Virus record (IMG/VR): IMGVR_UViG_3300046692_000072
Span: 1 to 64,000 of that record
Origin: a virus
DNA: 64,000 nucleotides
Reading direction: 5' to 3' (one strand)
This document shows, piece after piece, positions 18,903-29,579 of the stretch. The notes beneath the pieces were generated by a model that had not been told where the DNA came from, did not search any database, and worked only from the letters and a program-made list of their open reading frames with translations. Numbering within the stretch: position 1 is the stretch's first letter; every line of letters starts with the position of its first letter. The position numbers and the translations under genes were made by a program.

Positions 18903-21367
18903 TATCCTAAGTATCCCGGTAGTTTGAGTGTCAGATCAGAGAAATCAGTCAAGAGTGATTGACTCAAATCAGCGATATCACTGCCGGTCAAAAGTGTTCT
19001 TGTCAGGAATGTATCCCGAGTTTCAGGATACATATACCTTGTATTATCAACTAAGTTAAGCGGGTTTATATTGGGGTTAGCATACCCAATCATCTTGTCA
19101 TAGAGAGAGTCAATCTCTGTACTTTGTTCCTTATAGGAACTCTGGATATCGTTAGCATCCTGATACATGGATTGAGCATTCGCTTGAACCATGGAGGAGT
19201 AACCATCAGCAAGAGCATTGGTGATCTTCAACAGGTTCCCTGGTTTGAATAGTTCCATCCAGTTAATGGGGGAACCAGTAGAGAAGGATCCTGCCACAGC
19301 ACCTATTGCAAATCCGACAAGGACACCGAGGAGTTGCCCGAGAATGCCAAGCTTTTGCATGATGGGCTGAAGGACTGTTGAAAGAGCAATAGCAGCAAGA
19401 GCGTTAACGATGCTGCCAATAATACCCGCTGTGAGCCCAGTGAAACCAAGTGCAGTACCAACAACGAGGTTGCTACCGAGCAAACCAATGCCAGCACCCC
19501 CAGTGAACAATGCAGCGACAATAGCAAAAACCACCACCAGTAGGATCTTAAAGATCCCTTTTTGATACCACTTGATCTTTACGACCTTGTAGCAGTTGAG
19601 GACCATGAACGTGCAAGCCGTGGACATTTGAGTTCCATCGACAATGCCCATATCTCTAAATGTGTTGAAGTGGAGAGGCACAATGAACCCAGATTCATCA
19701 GGATCATCCAGAGCTTCTCCAGAAGTGGTCTCAGTGTATTTCCCATTGTAGACAAAGTTCCTATGCATGGCACCAACAACCCGTACCCCAATCCATGAGG
19801 TACTGGTTCTCTGCCAGATAATATCAAAGGTATTTACAGGGCTTGGATCATCATAACGGGGGTCATTGTATTCAACGGTACCTTGATTAACCAAGGTGAC
19901 CTGTCCCTTTTTGAGTCCAGAATACAACCCAATTCCGGACAGTTCTTCGATGTAGTTCCAAAGGACTGTGACTGAGTATTCAGTGTTAACAGAACCATTA
20001 TTACTAACAGTAACAGAATTAAGGAGCATAACAGGACGAGGGACGGGAGTAGGTGCTGCACCACCCATACCATCAAACTGACGCCAGATTTCAAGATCGT
20101 GTACATAGTCTCGATAAAGCTCCAGAGCAGGACCATACGCTTCATAGGCAGCTTTGCCGTATGTCTGATTATTCAACAGGTTCAGGAAGAAGTGGTAGAG
20201 GTACTTCTTGCATTTGATTTCTTTGACGTTGAGGCTAACTCCGAAGACAACATTAGCAAAATCGATGTCTGAGAGCTTCTCGTTGTCAGCAAGTTTATCA
20301 ATGCACTCATCATACTTCTGACCGTTAAAAGCTTTCTTGTAAGCCTTTTTAGCAAGCTCATAAGCAGTACCATTTACATCACTGAGCCATTGATTATTAA
20401 CCCGCATGGGTATGATGGGAAAGAATTGACCATCGAGCTCAGACGACACATCGTCCAGAGCATCCAATGCAGCATTACCACCGGAGTTCATCTTATAGAG
20501 GTAGACACTTCTATCACTGGAGACAGGAGACGTTACGTCATAGTAATCGATCCGCCATGTATAGTCAGTCTCATAGATCCCACCACCCAGGTCATTAACG
20601 ACCTGATCCCAATACATCGTATTGTACCGGAGAACCTGAAATTCCGTGGATCCTACGAAGAAGTTTGGTTGGTCTTCTTCGCTTTTGAAGACCGCGTGTC
20701 TTTCGTATCCACCTGTGACAGGGGTCTCAGTATCAGATACGGTACGCCATCCTGAAAGGCTAGGCCAATCATCTGGACTGCTGATGCTGGTAGGAGTTCC
20801 CGTAGTCGTTCCGCTCGTGCTATCGGCAATCGATGTGCCGTAGAGTACATAGAGATAGCGCGCTGAAGCGTCAAAACCTGAAGCTGTGAAGCTAGTCGTC
20901 GTGGTGTCTTCGAAGTGAATAGTGATCGTTGTGCCAACAATGTCCGCCGTCCAGTCGGTATCAATGAGACTCTCATAGGACTGGTACATGCGTTGGAATG
21001 CCCAATCCATGTAGTCAGCACGATGAATGTCTATGGTTTCTAGAATGATTTCCTGACCACTGGTTCCAGGAATATTCGCTCTAACCACTGCCTCATTGAT
21101 ATCCCCGGTACCATTAATGGAACCAGAGGGAAGACCAATATAGGCATAGTTATCTTGAGCCCAGCGGTAAAAGGCCCGGAGAGACATCCCCGGACCATTG
21201 AGATACGATTGGTTAATCGTCTGACCTAGATAGGTCTTCGTGTTCCCCGTCATGATAGAATTCAATGTAGTAGCTTGCAGGTAGTTGACGCGCTCATCCT
21301 CGTCACCTGCCATGTTATATACTACGCTATCTACATACGTCTTCTTAGACGAAGAGAAGAGACCCAT
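18902..21367 (-). CDS. Large virion protein with hydrophobic helices (N4 gp53 position)
   Basis: An 821-residue protein. Residues 1-590 are soluble, with Thr/Ser-rich beta-type sequence. About 595-700 is a long, very hydrophobic Gly/Ala/Leu/Val stretch with several potential membrane helices (ILLVVVFAIVAALFTGGAG and more). The C-terminus is helical. This fits a protein that enters or crosses the host inner membrane during ejection. Start and stop overlap the neighbours by one base each. Confidence 0.6.
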   Translation of the reverse strand: MGLFSSSKKTYVDSVVYNMAGDEDERVNYLQATTLNSIMTGNTKTYLGQTINQSYLNGPGMSLRAFYRWAQDNYAYIGLPSGSINGTGDINEAVVRANIPGTSGQEIILETIDIHRADYMDWAFQRMYQSYESLIDTDWTADIVGTTITIHFEDTTTTSFTASGFDASARYLYVLYGTSIADSTSGTTTGTPTSISSPDDWPSLSGWRTVSDTETPVTGGYERHAVFKSEEDQPNFFVGSTEFQVLRYNTMYWDQVVNDLGGGIYETDYTWRIDYYDVTSPVSSDRSVYLYKMNSGGNAALDALDDVSSELDGQFFPIIPMRVNNQWLSDVNGTAYELAKKAYKKAFNGQKYDECIDKLADNEKLSDIDFANVVFGVSLNVKEIKCKKYLYHFFLNLLNNQTYGKAAYEAYGPALELYRDYVHDLEIWRQFDGMGGAAPTPVPRPVMLLNSVTVSNNGSVNTEYSVTVLWNYIEELSGIGLYSGLKKGQVTLVNQGTVEYNDPRYDDPSPVNTFDIIWQRTSTSWIGVRVVGAMHRNFVYNGKYTETTSGEALDDPDESGFIVPLHFNTFRDMGIVDGTQMSTACTFMVLNCYKVVKIKWYQKGIFKILLVVVFAIVAALFTGGAGIGLLGSNLVVGTALGFTGLTAGIIGSIVNALAAIALSTVLQPIMQKLGILGQLLGVLVGFAIGAVAGSFSTGSPINWMELFKPGNLLKITNALADGYSSMVQANAQSMYQDANDIQSSYKEQSTEIDSLYDKMIGYANPNINPLNLVDNTRYMYPETRDTFLTRTLLTGSDIADLSQSLLTDFSDLTLKLPGYLG

Positions 21368-22212
21368 TAGCCCAGACCATTATTGGTTTTGAGAGTGTTC
21401 AGAACCTCATCGAGAGAAGCATTGGTAAAGCCCGTAGGAGCTACCAGACCCTCGTCAATCGTCTTCTGCGTGATCCAGGCATCAGCAAAGATCTTGCCTG
21501 CCTTGACTTCAGCATCTCGTTTGTAAGAGACAATCTGCTGTGCAATCAGATCCTTCTGAGATCCGATGTTACCACGTACAGATGCACCATCCCTACGAGT
21601 GTCGAGAGTCTGTGCACGAGCTTGCTCAACCTGCTCATCAATGAGAGTACCCTGCTTAACAAGGTTAACTTGCTGAGCCAAGGCATTGCCATAAGTAGCA
21701 TCTTCAGTGGCGAGCTTGAGCTTGGTAAGGGAGTAATTAGCTTCCGCGGTATAGGCTTCATACTGAGCCAAATAGGCTTGGAGCTTAGCTGTGAGGAGCT
21801 GCACACGAGCAGTAACCAGAGCGACAGCAGCAGCTTGAGCCTGTGCCCTAGCTAGTACTGCTTGCCAGTAGATCTGATCCTTTTGGAGTACGAACTGTAC
21901 CCCATTCGCCATACATTGCTCAATCATAGCAATATATGCTTTGGTGTAATCCTGACCGGTAATCCTGCTAGCATCATACTCTGCACGAAGATGAGCCTTC
22001 GTTGCAGTCATGAGCTTGTCGAAAACACCAGTACCCCCAACCACAGTATCCGTAAGGAGAGCCACGGTGATGGGAGTTACAACGGCATCCCCGGAAGCAT
22101 CGGGAAGCTCATACACTGGATCTGAGAAATCAATGTCTTGGAGAGTGAAATCCTTACCAACGGTAAGGGAAACCTCCAGAGCATTCGCCAATACTTCCGA
22201 GTTAAATGCCAT
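21367..22212 (-). CDS. Virion protein (N4 gp54 position)
   Basis: 281 residues from ATG 22212 (MAFNSEVLANALEV), which is preferred to an upstream in-frame ATG inside the neighbouring gene. A long Ala/Gln/Leu-rich helical region (about residues 105-215) predicts coiled coil. In N4 gp54 is an abundant structural protein at this place. No enzyme motif seen. Confidence 0.65.
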   Translation of the reverse strand: MAFNSEVLANALEVSLTVGKDFTLQDIDFSDPVYELPDASGDAVVTPITVALLTDTVVGGTGVFDKLMTATKAHLRAEYDASRITGQDYTKAYIAMIEQCMANGVQFVLQKDQIYWQAVLARAQAQAAAVALVTARVQLLTAKLQAYLAQYEAYTAEANYSLTKLKLATEDATYGNALAQQVNLVKQGTLIDEQVEQARAQTLDTRRDGASVRGNIGSQKDLIAQQIVSYKRDAEVKAGKIFADAWITQKTIDEGLVAPTGFTNASLDEVLNTLKTNNGLG

Positions 22213-22213
22213 A

Positions 22214-22855
22214 TTAGTCAATGCCTCCAGCAGCAGCTTGATTAGCAGCAAGCTTTGCAAGCTCACCAGTAGTCAGAGGAGGAAGGACATCGATAGAGAA
22301 TTCCTTCACCCAACGCTGTTGGACAATCTCTTGACCCTTTGAATTCTTGGTAACTTTTACGTCCAAGAACTTACGCTTAACCAGAGCCTTATAGAGAATA
22401 TAAGGAATGTGGTAACCACCATCCGTTACCTCACCAAAGGGAACGAACTTACGGACCACGCCCATAACATCATTACCAACTGCCAGGATCTCACCATGAA
22501 GACTCTTCTTCTTTGGATCCATGTTGGTGATACGAACACGAATCAGCTTCATGTTCTCAGCAAGCATCTCCTTGCGGATCTCATCAATGGTCTTGGGCTT
22601 GTCAGATGCCTTCACATTGGAAGTGAGTTCAGGAGATACAGGAGATTTAGTCTCTTCTTCTTCTTCACCTGCCAACTTAGCAGCGATCTTATCCTTAAGA
22701 ACCTGAGGATCCTTGAGGTTAGGGGAGAAGGTAATACCCATGAGTTTGGCACGAGCCTTGAGCATATCAAGCTCATTGACCTCAGTGACTACGGATTCTG
22801 GGGCTTCTTTGCCTTCTTCTCCCGTAGCATTCTCTGGAGTGAGTTCTGGGGGCAT
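22214..22855 (-). CDS. Virion-associated protein (N4 gp55 position)
   Basis: 213 residues. The N-terminal 80 are acidic and low-complexity. The C-terminal 120 form a compact domain (MLAENMKLIRVRITNMDPKK and onward). It sits between the major capsid gene and the gp54-like gene, as in N4. Exact role unknown. Confidence 0.6.
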   Translation of the reverse strand: MPPELTPENATGEEGKEAPESVVTEVNELDMLKARAKLMGITFSPNLKDPQVLKDKIAAKLAGEEEEETKSPVSPELTSNVKASDKPKTIDEIRKEMLAENMKLIRVRITNMDPKKKSLHGEILAVGNDVMGVVRKFVPFGEVTDGGYHIPYILYKALVKRKFLDVKVTKNSKGQEIVQQRWVKEFSIDVLPPLTTGELAKLAANQAAAGGID

Positions 22856-22883
22856 ATTAATGTTCCTTGAGTACCTATGAAAT

Positions 22884-22904
22884 AGGGGAGCACTAGGCTC
22901 CCCT
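22884..22904 (-). terminator. Hairpin after the major capsid gene
   Basis: Minus-strand stem AGGGGAGC/GCTCCCCT with a 5-base loop, followed by ATTTCAT. The weak T-run suggests a leaky terminator or RNA-stability hairpin, which would let the capsid gene be made in excess over downstream genes. Confidence 0.55.
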
Positions 22905-22936
22905 TGGTTCAGTGCGATAGCAACCTATCTGATTGA

Positions 22937-24145
22937 TCAGATTGGTGCAACAGTCTTGATCAGACCGAGACGTTCAGGACGCTTAACAAGCAGACCGTAG
23001 TACCACTTGATCGAGCTGAAGCCAGTCTCACCGTAAGGATCGTTACGGTCAGCAGTGGCATTACCTGGCATCTTGGTGAGAACGGAGAACTTAACCGTCT
23101 TACCATCCGTCTGGAAGCCAATGGTAACGAACGAATCATCACCAATAACCAGCATCGGGAACACGTCGAAGTGTGCCGTACCGCCAACTACCGTAGTACG
23201 GTAACCGTTGTCCGAGGTGACAACAGCAGCACCAGCACCTTCCCAAGACAGCATTTCCGGGACCACGATGAGACGGAACTCATCGACCGAACCGATTTCG
23301 CCGTTCATGATCGTACCGGCATCGCCATACTGTTGAACAGGAACGAATGCTGGGTTGTTGAACAGATCGACCATCTGACGAACAACCGGGATCAGCTCGG
23401 AACCAATGAACATGACACGACCAGCAGAGATGGTTTTCGTGTCGATATTACGGGAACCAGTGATGATCTTGGTCTGCTTCGGAGTACGGTTGTCCGTGAG
23501 GGTCTGGCTCAGACGCATGAGCAGACGATACGAAACAACATCTGGAGTCGTCTCACCCGAGAGCTCATCCGTGTCAGTTGCCTGACCAGAATAAAGCAGA
23601 ACACCACCTTCAGCAGCAGCAAGCAGATCCTTCTGGAGGACAGCTTCCGTAAGCTGAACGGCACCGTTCATCAGTTCACGAGACAGGTGATCCATGAGAC
23701 CATCGTCCGAATCGAAGTCCAGAGATTCCTGAGTAAATTCAGTGAAGAAACCGAACTTCAGGATCGAACCTTCGCGGTCGATACGAGTGAAACCAACGCG
23801 GTTCACACGACCACCGTTTTCAGTCAGAAGCGGGAGCTTCGTAGAGATCGTACCAACGTCCTTGCTCGAACCATAAAGGTTACCAGCAGAGATGGTTACA
23901 CCGTTAGCATCGATACCCTGGTCATTGATGTTACGGTCATCGAGCAGAGGAACGTATTCATAGACCTTGATGGTCTTACCGAAGTTCTTCGGCATACCAA
24001 TCGTGGACGACAGAGGCATGAAGTACTGGTCTTTGCGCGACTGAATAATAGCGCTCTTGAGCCAGAAGAAGGTACGCATCTGATCGGACGAAGCACCGTC
24101 AATAGACGACTTCTGACCATCAATAGGAGCGTTATAATTAAGCAT
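22937..24145 (-). CDS. Major capsid protein (N4 gp56 type)
   Basis: 402 residues, against about 401 in N4 gp56. The N-terminus ([20 protein letters not shown], then [20 protein letters not shown]) is typical of the N4-like HK97-fold capsid protein. It follows the scaffold-like gene and is flanked by non-coding gaps on both sides, consistent with separate high expression. Confidence 0.85.
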   Translation of the reverse strand: MLNYNAPIDGQKSSIDGASSDQMRTFFWLKSAIIQSRKDQYFMPLSSTIGMPKNFGKTIKVYEYVPLLDDRNINDQGIDANGVTISAGNLYGSSKDVGTISTKLPLLTENGGRVNRVGFTRIDREGSILKFGFFTEFTQESLDFDSDDGLMDHLSRELMNGAVQLTEAVLQKDLLAAAEGGVLLYSGQATDTDELSGETTPDVVSYRLLMRLSQTLTDNRTPKQTKIITGSRNIDTKTISAGRVMFIGSELIPVVRQMVDLFNNPAFVPVQQYGDAGTIMNGEIGSVDEFRLIVVPEMLSWEGAGAAVVTSDNGYRTTVVGGTAHFDVFPMLVIGDDSFVTIGFQTDGKTVKFSVLTKMPGNATADRNDPYGETGFSSIKWYYGLLVKRPERLGLIKTVAPI

Positions 24146-24183
24146 CTTGGACTATCCTAACCTATATTGGCAGGTCGTTTTCC

Positions 24184-25341
24184 TTATATACGACCCTGCA
24201 TCTGTTTGAGGAACGCTTCATCATCCATCGCTAGATAATTGACAGCTTCCTGTTTCTTAGCTGGCGTATCCTTTGCAGGAGCAGCAGCCTTGACACGATC
24301 AGCAGCAGGATCAATCTTTGGAGTTACCGCTCGGTCAGTAGCTACAGGAGTTGGCTTTGGAGCTTCCTGTTGCTTAAACCCATTGGTTTCCACCAGATGG
24401 TCACCTACACGCTTGTAAGCTTCAATAAAGGGAATGTTGCGAGGAATTAGTCCAAGAGTCCTTTGACGCTCCATCTCAGTCGTGATCTGGTCATAGATAC
24501 CATTGGCACGTTGCTGGTGGAAAACATCGACAAGTTCTGGTTGATTCCAGAGAGCGTCCTTAGAGGTTTGATCCCAGTCGTTATTGATCTGAAGCAGTGT
24601 AGCTCTTCCTTCCTCATTGCTGGAATACTCATCCAGTTTAGTTTGGAAGGCTACCTGTTGATCACTAACACTGTGATTACCGGGCTGGTAGCTCGATGGT
24701 TCCGCAGTATTAATGTCCAGTGGATCAACTCCACTGTCCGTTATGAGCTTCTTAATAGCCTCTGGATTCTTATTTTTCAAGTCAATAAAGAATGAAATGT
24801 CAGATTCCGTAAGTTTGTTGTTATCAAGCATCGTAACTAGCTTCATCTTAGGGGCTAGTTCTTGCATCTTACGGGTATAGTTAGCACCCATCTGCATCAG
24901 CTTGACTGCTTCTTCAGGAGAGTTCAGCTTGATCTCTTTACCATTCGCTTTGAATGGTGCCAGGATCTTGTTGTACTGTTCCTCATAGTTAATTGGTTGG
25001 GCTTCAACCGGATCCTTCTTAGCAGGATCTACTACTGCATCGGGCTTCGCTTCGTCCGCCTTGGCTTCCGCAGGCTTCGCCTGCTCGCCGTCGTCCTTAC
25101 GCTCGCCTTCTACTACCTTGGTAGTATCATCGGGAACAATTTCTTCATCCGGTTTATCCAAAGGATTAGGTTCTACTGCCTTTGGTTCTTCTTGAACCAC
25201 GGGAGCCTCTACAACAACAGGAGCTTCTGTTGGTTTAGGTTCCTCAACGACAGGCGCCTCCACAATGGGAGGCGTTGACATCTTCAGGAAGTCATCATCA
25301 GACATTGCAAACATGTCTGTGGGGGACGTTGCACTAGTCAT
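24184..25341 (-). CDS. Scaffold-like protein (N4 gp57 position)
   Basis: 385 residues. The N-terminal 120 are Pro/Glu/Val/Ala-rich and disordered (repeated VEAPVVEEPKP-like units). The middle is helical (NKILAPFKANGKEIKLNSPE, EEAVKLMQMGANYTRKMQEL). The C-terminus ends MDDEAFLKQMQGRI, echoing MSDDDFLKM near the N-terminus. Size, composition and place just before the capsid gene suggest a scaffold. Confidence 0.6.
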   Translation of the reverse strand: MTSATSPTDMFAMSDDDFLKMSTPPIVEAPVVEEPKPTEAPVVVEAPVVQEEPKAVEPNPLDKPDEEIVPDDTTKVVEGERKDDGEQAKPAEAKADEAKPDAVVDPAKKDPVEAQPINYEEQYNKILAPFKANGKEIKLNSPEEAVKLMQMGANYTRKMQELAPKMKLVTMLDNNKLTESDISFFIDLKNKNPEAIKKLITDSGVDPLDINTAEPSSYQPGNHSVSDQQVAFQTKLDEYSSNEEGRATLLQINNDWDQTSKDALWNQPELVDVFHQQRANGIYDQITTEMERQRTLGLIPRNIPFIEAYKRVGDHLVETNGFKQQEAPKPTPVATDRAVTPKIDPAADRVKAAAPAKDTPAKKQEAVNYLAMDDEAFLKQMQGRI

Positions 25342-25688
25342 TCAGAAGCTCCTTCAGCACGGAGCTCATCGAGAATCTGTTCCTGATCCCGAAGATCTTG
25401 CTCAGCAACATTACCCATACGGATTAGCATCGAGAGCCAACGCTTAAGGTGACCAGATGCTTGGGCGATGTTGAGTGCATCACGACGAGAGTTATCATCA
25501 GGAAGTGCAGGATCCTGGGAGAGTTGGACAAATCGAGCTGCTTCTTTAACGAGGAACTCCTCGTTGATCAGTTTGATAAAATCCGAATTGTTCTGCAAAC
25601 GGAGAAGACGATCTCGCATTTCCATCTGAACCTTGAGTTCGGCAATACGGTATTCCGTTTGCTCAATGTTCGATTGAATTTCAGACAT
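25338..25688 (-). CDS. Small virion-morphogenesis protein (N4 gp58 position)
   Basis: 116 residues, almost entirely helical with heptad-like spacing (MSEIQSNIEQTEYRIAELKV and onward). It lies between the portal and scaffold genes and overlaps the scaffold start by 4 bases. Role unknown. Confidence 0.6.
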   Translation of the reverse strand: MSEIQSNIEQTEYRIAELKVQMEMRDRLLRLQNNSDFIKLINEEFLVKEAARFVQLSQDPALPDDNSRRDALNIAQASGHLKRWLSMLIRMGNVAEQDLRDQEQILDELRAEGASE

Positions 25689-25726
25689 TAGAAGTTCCTT
25701 GAGGGTTAATGTTTAACGCCTTTCAG

Positions 25727-27925
25727 TTAAAGGCTAAATCCATTGTTATGGTCTAGTGCAGGTTTAGTCAACTGGTTGTAACCAATAGCAGTCTCCACAT
25801 CTGGATCAGACTCACCACCATTAGCTTGTTTCTTTGGCTTCAGTAGAGCTTTGGTAACTTCCAGATCCTGGTTACCTTGAGACTGTGCACGCTGCTTTTG
25901 CATTTCACGCTCATGCTTAGTACCAGTCTCTGTCTCTACGAAATCGAGATTCTTGTTATCAGCATCAGCTTGCTTAACAGTAGCTTCAGCTTGATTTTTA
26001 AGAGTCTCAGACTTGAGCTTATCAATCTCAGCTTGGAGCTTCTGCATCTCAAGTTGTTGAAGCTGCTGCTGCATAGGGTCAGGCTCGGGCTTGTACATCT
26101 TGATGGCATGTTCCAGCTCAGGCATACGCTTGAGACGGCAGATCTCTGCGAGAACCATTTGAACCATGGGAAGAGGGAACTTGGGTCCGATAGTCTGGAG
26201 CATAAAGCCCAGATCTTGAGACTTTGCAGAGTCCACTTCCGCTGTAGAGATATCAACCTCTAGGTCGAAATCACCCTTCAGATCATCAGGAGAGACCTTA
26301 ACAAACTCGGTATTGGTAACTCGAACCACTTCATCTTGGCTCAAGAACACACCATTCATGGAGATGAGCTTCTGCCCAACTTCCATCATACCCTTGGCTA
26401 GACGACGAAGAATCGCCATCTCACGCTTGGATGCAGCATCAAGGACACCCTTAATACCAGCAGCAACGTCACCGTATGCTTCACCAGAGATACCGCCACC
26501 AAAGGATTTGACACCCGTAAGGGCTTCAGCTTCCTGGTTCTGGAGATTCAACATCAGTAGAGCAGACTGTGGGAGCTCTGGGTATTTATGCTCAACGAGT
26601 CCAACTGCTGGATTAGTACCAGGGTTATACTCATAATCCTGACCGTTATCGAACCGGCGACGATTCAGAACGTCAAGCATACCCTTCTGGATACCCTTCT
26701 GAGCATTGGCAGAACGACCCAAGAGGTCGATCATACCACGAGTCAAGGCACCCAGAATTGCTTGGTTATCTTCCAGAAGTTCAGCATCTGGTTCACCATA
26801 AAGCTCACGCTTTACAGGGAGATAAGGGATTACAACGAATGGGAGCTTCTGATCTGGGAATGGATTTTCTTCCATTCGAATCATCGTGTCACCGATCCAG
26901 GTAGCAACGATAGGGGTCAGAACACCATTGCCCTCTACATCGTAGAAGCCCCAATACTCATAGGCAACGATACGTTTACGAGGAGTATCCTTGAACTGAT
27001 AGGACGGATCCTTCGTAGTGGTCGTATAATCCGGCATCGATAGAGCAGGGGGAAGAGCATCCCAATTGAGGTTCTCAAGGTTCTTGTACCGACCATCCTT
27101 CTTCAGTTCAGCTTGTGACGTTTCAAAAAGAACTATGACAAACATAGCCTTATCCATGTCACCTTCGCACGAAGGATCAATGTAAACGTTACGTGGATTG
27201 AGGATCTGAACCGTAGGACGATTCTCAATAATCTTATCCTTGGTTACCTTTTGGGTACCAGTCGCTTGAGCAATCGTAATTTGCCCAGTCTCATTATAGA
27301 GATCGAGGGCAGCAACCATTTCAGGACTAGAATTCTCTTGGAAGCCTCTTGGATCTTCCTGAGACGTAGCAACCATTTCCTGGAACTTCTGAGCAGTAGC
27401 TTCATCAGTAATAGGATAATGCGTATAGGTAGGTTCTTCCGTGGTCACCTTGACAGTGGCACGCTTCCAACCTGTTCGAATGATGCAGGTACCCTCATCA
27501 ACAGTAGAGCGAACCATATCATCAATGAATTTGACTCTGTTCAGCTTGGTTCGGAACTGCCAATTGATTACAAGCTCGTTCTGTCGAGCTGCATCACCAT
27601 CCTCAAAGGTTACTGGTGATACCTTAAACAGCTTAGCTGAGCCAAGGAAGGGCTCGGTAAGTGCGGAGTATCTCCACTCAGCTTGACGACGAATCAGCTT
27701 TGGTTGGACCTTGGATCGACCCTGAACCTCTTTTGGTTTAGCAGATCCACTCACTGACATCAGATCGTTCCATTTCTGGATCCTGGCAATCTGGGTATCG
27801 TGAGAAGTTTTCGAACCAAGGAAGTCAGCGTACAGGTCTGACTTGTTAGGCTCCTTCGTCCAGTTCGTTAGCTTCTGACTTGCGGGGCGAGTTTCCGCCA
27901 ACGTGAACTGCATCTCTGACATCAT
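25727..27925 (-). CDS. Portal protein (N4 gp59 type)
   Basis: 732 residues, against 763 in N4 gp59. Typical podoviral portal features: an N-terminal alpha/beta domain, the stretch [20 protein letters not shown], a middle [20 protein letters not shown] and a long charged coiled coil near the C-terminus (about residues 615-690). It forms the dodecameric channel at the packaging vertex. Its start overlaps the end of the spanin gene. Confidence 0.85.
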   Translation of the reverse strand: MMSEMQFTLAETRPASQKLTNWTKEPNKSDLYADFLGSKTSHDTQIARIQKWNDLMSVSGSAKPKEVQGRSKVQPKLIRRQAEWRYSALTEPFLGSAKLFKVSPVTFEDGDAARQNELVINWQFRTKLNRVKFIDDMVRSTVDEGTCIIRTGWKRATVKVTTEEPTYTHYPITDEATAQKFQEMVATSQEDPRGFQENSSPEMVAALDLYNETGQITIAQATGTQKVTKDKIIENRPTVQILNPRNVYIDPSCEGDMDKAMFVIVLFETSQAELKKDGRYKNLENLNWDALPPALSMPDYTTTTKDPSYQFKDTPRKRIVAYEYWGFYDVEGNGVLTPIVATWIGDTMIRMEENPFPDQKLPFVVIPYLPVKRELYGEPDAELLEDNQAILGALTRGMIDLLGRSANAQKGIQKGMLDVLNRRRFDNGQDYEYNPGTNPAVGLVEHKYPELPQSALLMLNLQNQEAEALTGVKSFGGGISGEAYGDVAAGIKGVLDAASKREMAILRRLAKGMMEVGQKLISMNGVFLSQDEVVRVTNTEFVKVSPDDLKGDFDLEVDISTAEVDSAKSQDLGFMLQTIGPKFPLPMVQMVLAEICRLKRMPELEHAIKMYKPEPDPMQQQLQQLEMQKLQAEIDKLKSETLKNQAEATVKQADADNKNLDFVETETGTKHEREMQKQRAQSQGNQDLEVTKALLKPKKQANGGESDPDVETAIGYNQLTKPALDHNNGFSL

Positions 27926-28170
27926 TGATTCCTGTACGAATTATGTGCTTCACAAGTATTCTTATTCCATACACCACCAGCACATAGTCTAGCAACAGTA
28001 CGGTTGATCTTGTCTTGATCGACAGGAGTAGCGCCTCTGGCTCCAACTAGATTGGTGCCTACGATATCACCGAGGGTTTTCACATTTGCCGGTCCCAAAG
28101 TTGTACACCCGTGGGAGGAGACACTTACTATAATCAAGCTCACCACGGTCAGCATTGCTGAGACTCTCAT
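27922..28170 (-). CDS. Outer-membrane spanin (Rz1-like lipoprotein)
   Basis: 82 residues from ATG 28170 ([20 protein letters not shown]), followed by Cys in a lipobox-like SSHGC, so a signal-peptidase-II lipoprotein is expected. It overlaps the upstream inner-membrane spanin gene in another frame by 104 bases, the classic Rz/Rz1 layout. Its stop overlaps the portal start. Confidence 0.7.
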   Translation of the reverse strand: MRVSAMLTVVSLIIVSVSSHGCTTLGPANVKTLGDIVGTNLVGARGATPVDQDKINRTVARLCAGGVWNKNTCEAHNSYRNQ

Positions 28171-28300
28171 GGTTCTGTTCCTTAATTTCTTGGCGAACTT
28201 CTTCACCACCTTTATGGAAGACAAAAAGATAGGAGGCGGCAATTGCTGCCACCCCCAATCCGATGAGTATGAGACGTATATTCCACGTCATGTTTATCAC
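28067..28300 (-). CDS. Inner-membrane spanin (Rz-like)
   Basis: 77 residues: one N-terminal membrane helix (IRLILIGLGVAAIAASYLFV) and a short charged periplasmic segment. It is shorter than typical Rz and lacks a long coiled coil. Together with the embedded Rz1-like ORF it should join inner and outer membranes in the last step of lysis. It follows the endolysin directly. Confidence 0.65.
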   Translation of the reverse strand: MINMTWNIRLILIGLGVAAIAASYLFVFHKGGEEVRQEIKEQNHESLSNADRGELDYSKCLLPRVYNFGTGKCENPR

Positions 28301-29431
28301 CTATTCAGGCATGGGGACTAGAGCAGTGAAATGCTCTTCCTTGGTTCCAGTGTAAGTCTGCTTGGATTCACGCCACTTGTAAACGGTAACACCCAAACCA
28401 ACAACGATACCAACTACGGTTAAAACACCAACAATGGTATTCAGATTTTGAACCAAAGGTGAGAGAAACTCATATTGCCCTAGATCATTCACATAACCTT
28501 GGACCGTTTCCTTCGTACCCTTGAGCAGAGCAGGAGCACCAATACCACCAGCTACAGCTTTCTGGACTGTGGGGTTGCTCATCAGACTAGTCATTCCAGG
28601 CTTAGGTTTGACGTTCTCACGGTAGGTAGCAAGAGCTTGCTGTGTCTTTGGACCCACCAAACCATCCTGACCAAGACTATGATCCTTCTGGAACTGGATC
28701 AAAGCAACCTTGGTGGACTGACCAAAGTCACCATCAACGGTAACCTTATAGCCAGCGCTATTGAGAATAGCCTGAAGATCCTTAACCCCAGCACCCTTGG
28801 ATCCCATACGCAGAGTTCCATCCACATGGGAAGCAACAGGGATATTACCGCCATTGCGGGCGTAAGCCTCACTCATATGGGTATCATACTTGTACTTACG
28901 GTAATTAGGTCCGTTGTACCCACGAGCAAAACCCGAGAAGTCTCGGTTACGAAGTTCGTCTACAAGACCCTTCTTGACGATGAATTTGACCATGACTTCA
29001 AGCTGACCGTTGAAGCCAGAGCGAACTATACGGATAAAATCATCAAGAGAGCTGTATCCGAGATCCTTCCAATTGGATCCCATAACCTGACCTACACCAT
29101 AGGAGCAGGACTGGAATGCTGCGTCTTTATCAATCTGGGCAGCTTTCAGAAGAAGTTTCCATCGGTCTTCTTGCGACTTTGGATTTTTAATCTTCCCTGC
29201 TTCCGCAGACGAGACACCTGCCTTCCTTGCAGCAGTGCGCTTAGAAGGATCACACAGACGGTCAAAATAGTGACCTTCATAACGGATTATCGGTTCAAGG
29301 CGACCGTTGATCCAGGCACCGACAATGCCATTGGATTCAACTTCAAGGGGGGCAGCAAGAGCTGCATACTCAACTTGGATAGCGTTTGCGTAATTGTGGA
29401 CGGCAAGCTGCTCATCTGGCTTCAATTGCAT
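28301..29431 (-). CDS. N-acetylmuramidase endolysin with C-terminal membrane anchor (N4 gp61 type)
   Basis: 376 residues from ATG 29431, chosen for AAGGAACT upstream and because it removes a non-homologous hydrophobic leader. Residues 30-190 form an N-acetylmuramidase domain (DUF3380, as in N4 gp61) with the likely catalytic Glu52 in RYEGHYF, then SYGVGQVMGSNW. Residues about 207-270 are a peptidoglycan-binding domain (LRMGSKGAGVKDLQAILN and onward). A hydrophobic helix lies at about 328-350. That C-terminal anchor is unusual for an endolysin and may tether the enzyme until lysis. Confidence 0.85.
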   Translation of the reverse strand: MQLKPDEQLAVHNYANAIQVEYAALAAPLEVESNGIVGAWINGRLEPIIRYEGHYFDRLCDPSKRTAARKAGVSSAEAGKIKNPKSQEDRWKLLLKAAQIDKDAAFQSCSYGVGQVMGSNWKDLGYSSLDDFIRIVRSGFNGQLEVMVKFIVKKGLVDELRNRDFSGFARGYNGPNYRKYKYDTHMSEAYARNGGNIPVASHVDGTLRMGSKGAGVKDLQAILNSAGYKVTVDGDFGQSTKVALIQFQKDHSLGQDGLVGPKTQQALATYRENVKPKPGMTSLMSNPTVQKAVAGGIGAPALLKGTKETVQGYVNDLGQYEFLSPLVQNLNTIVGVLTVVGIVVGLGVTVYKWRESKQTYTGTKEEHFTALVPMPE

Positions 29432-29579
29432 AGTATAGTTCCTTAACCTGTTTGGTTGATTGAGGAACATGAATACTAACATATGACCAACCAACATATG
29501 TCAAAGCTGGAACCAGAAGGACATAGATAGCAATGTCCTTCCAGCGATTTCGAGGCAGTACGAGCTTAATGTAATGCAT
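29412..29579 (-). CDS. Small membrane protein of the lysis cassette
   Basis: 55 residues, starting immediately after the stop of the upstream gene, with GGTGAAG as ribosome-binding site. One hydrophobic helix (DIAIYVLLVPALTYVGWSYV). It overlaps the first 20 bases of the endolysin gene. A pinholin or holin partner is possible by position. Confidence 0.6.
   Translation of the reverse strand: MHYIKLVLPRNRWKDIAIYVLLVPALTYVGWSYVSIHVPQSTKQVKELYYAIEAR

Noticed and set aside
23171-24160. 329-codon plus-strand ORF opposite the major capsid gene
   Set aside because: Entirely antisense to the capsid gene, which has clear family features.
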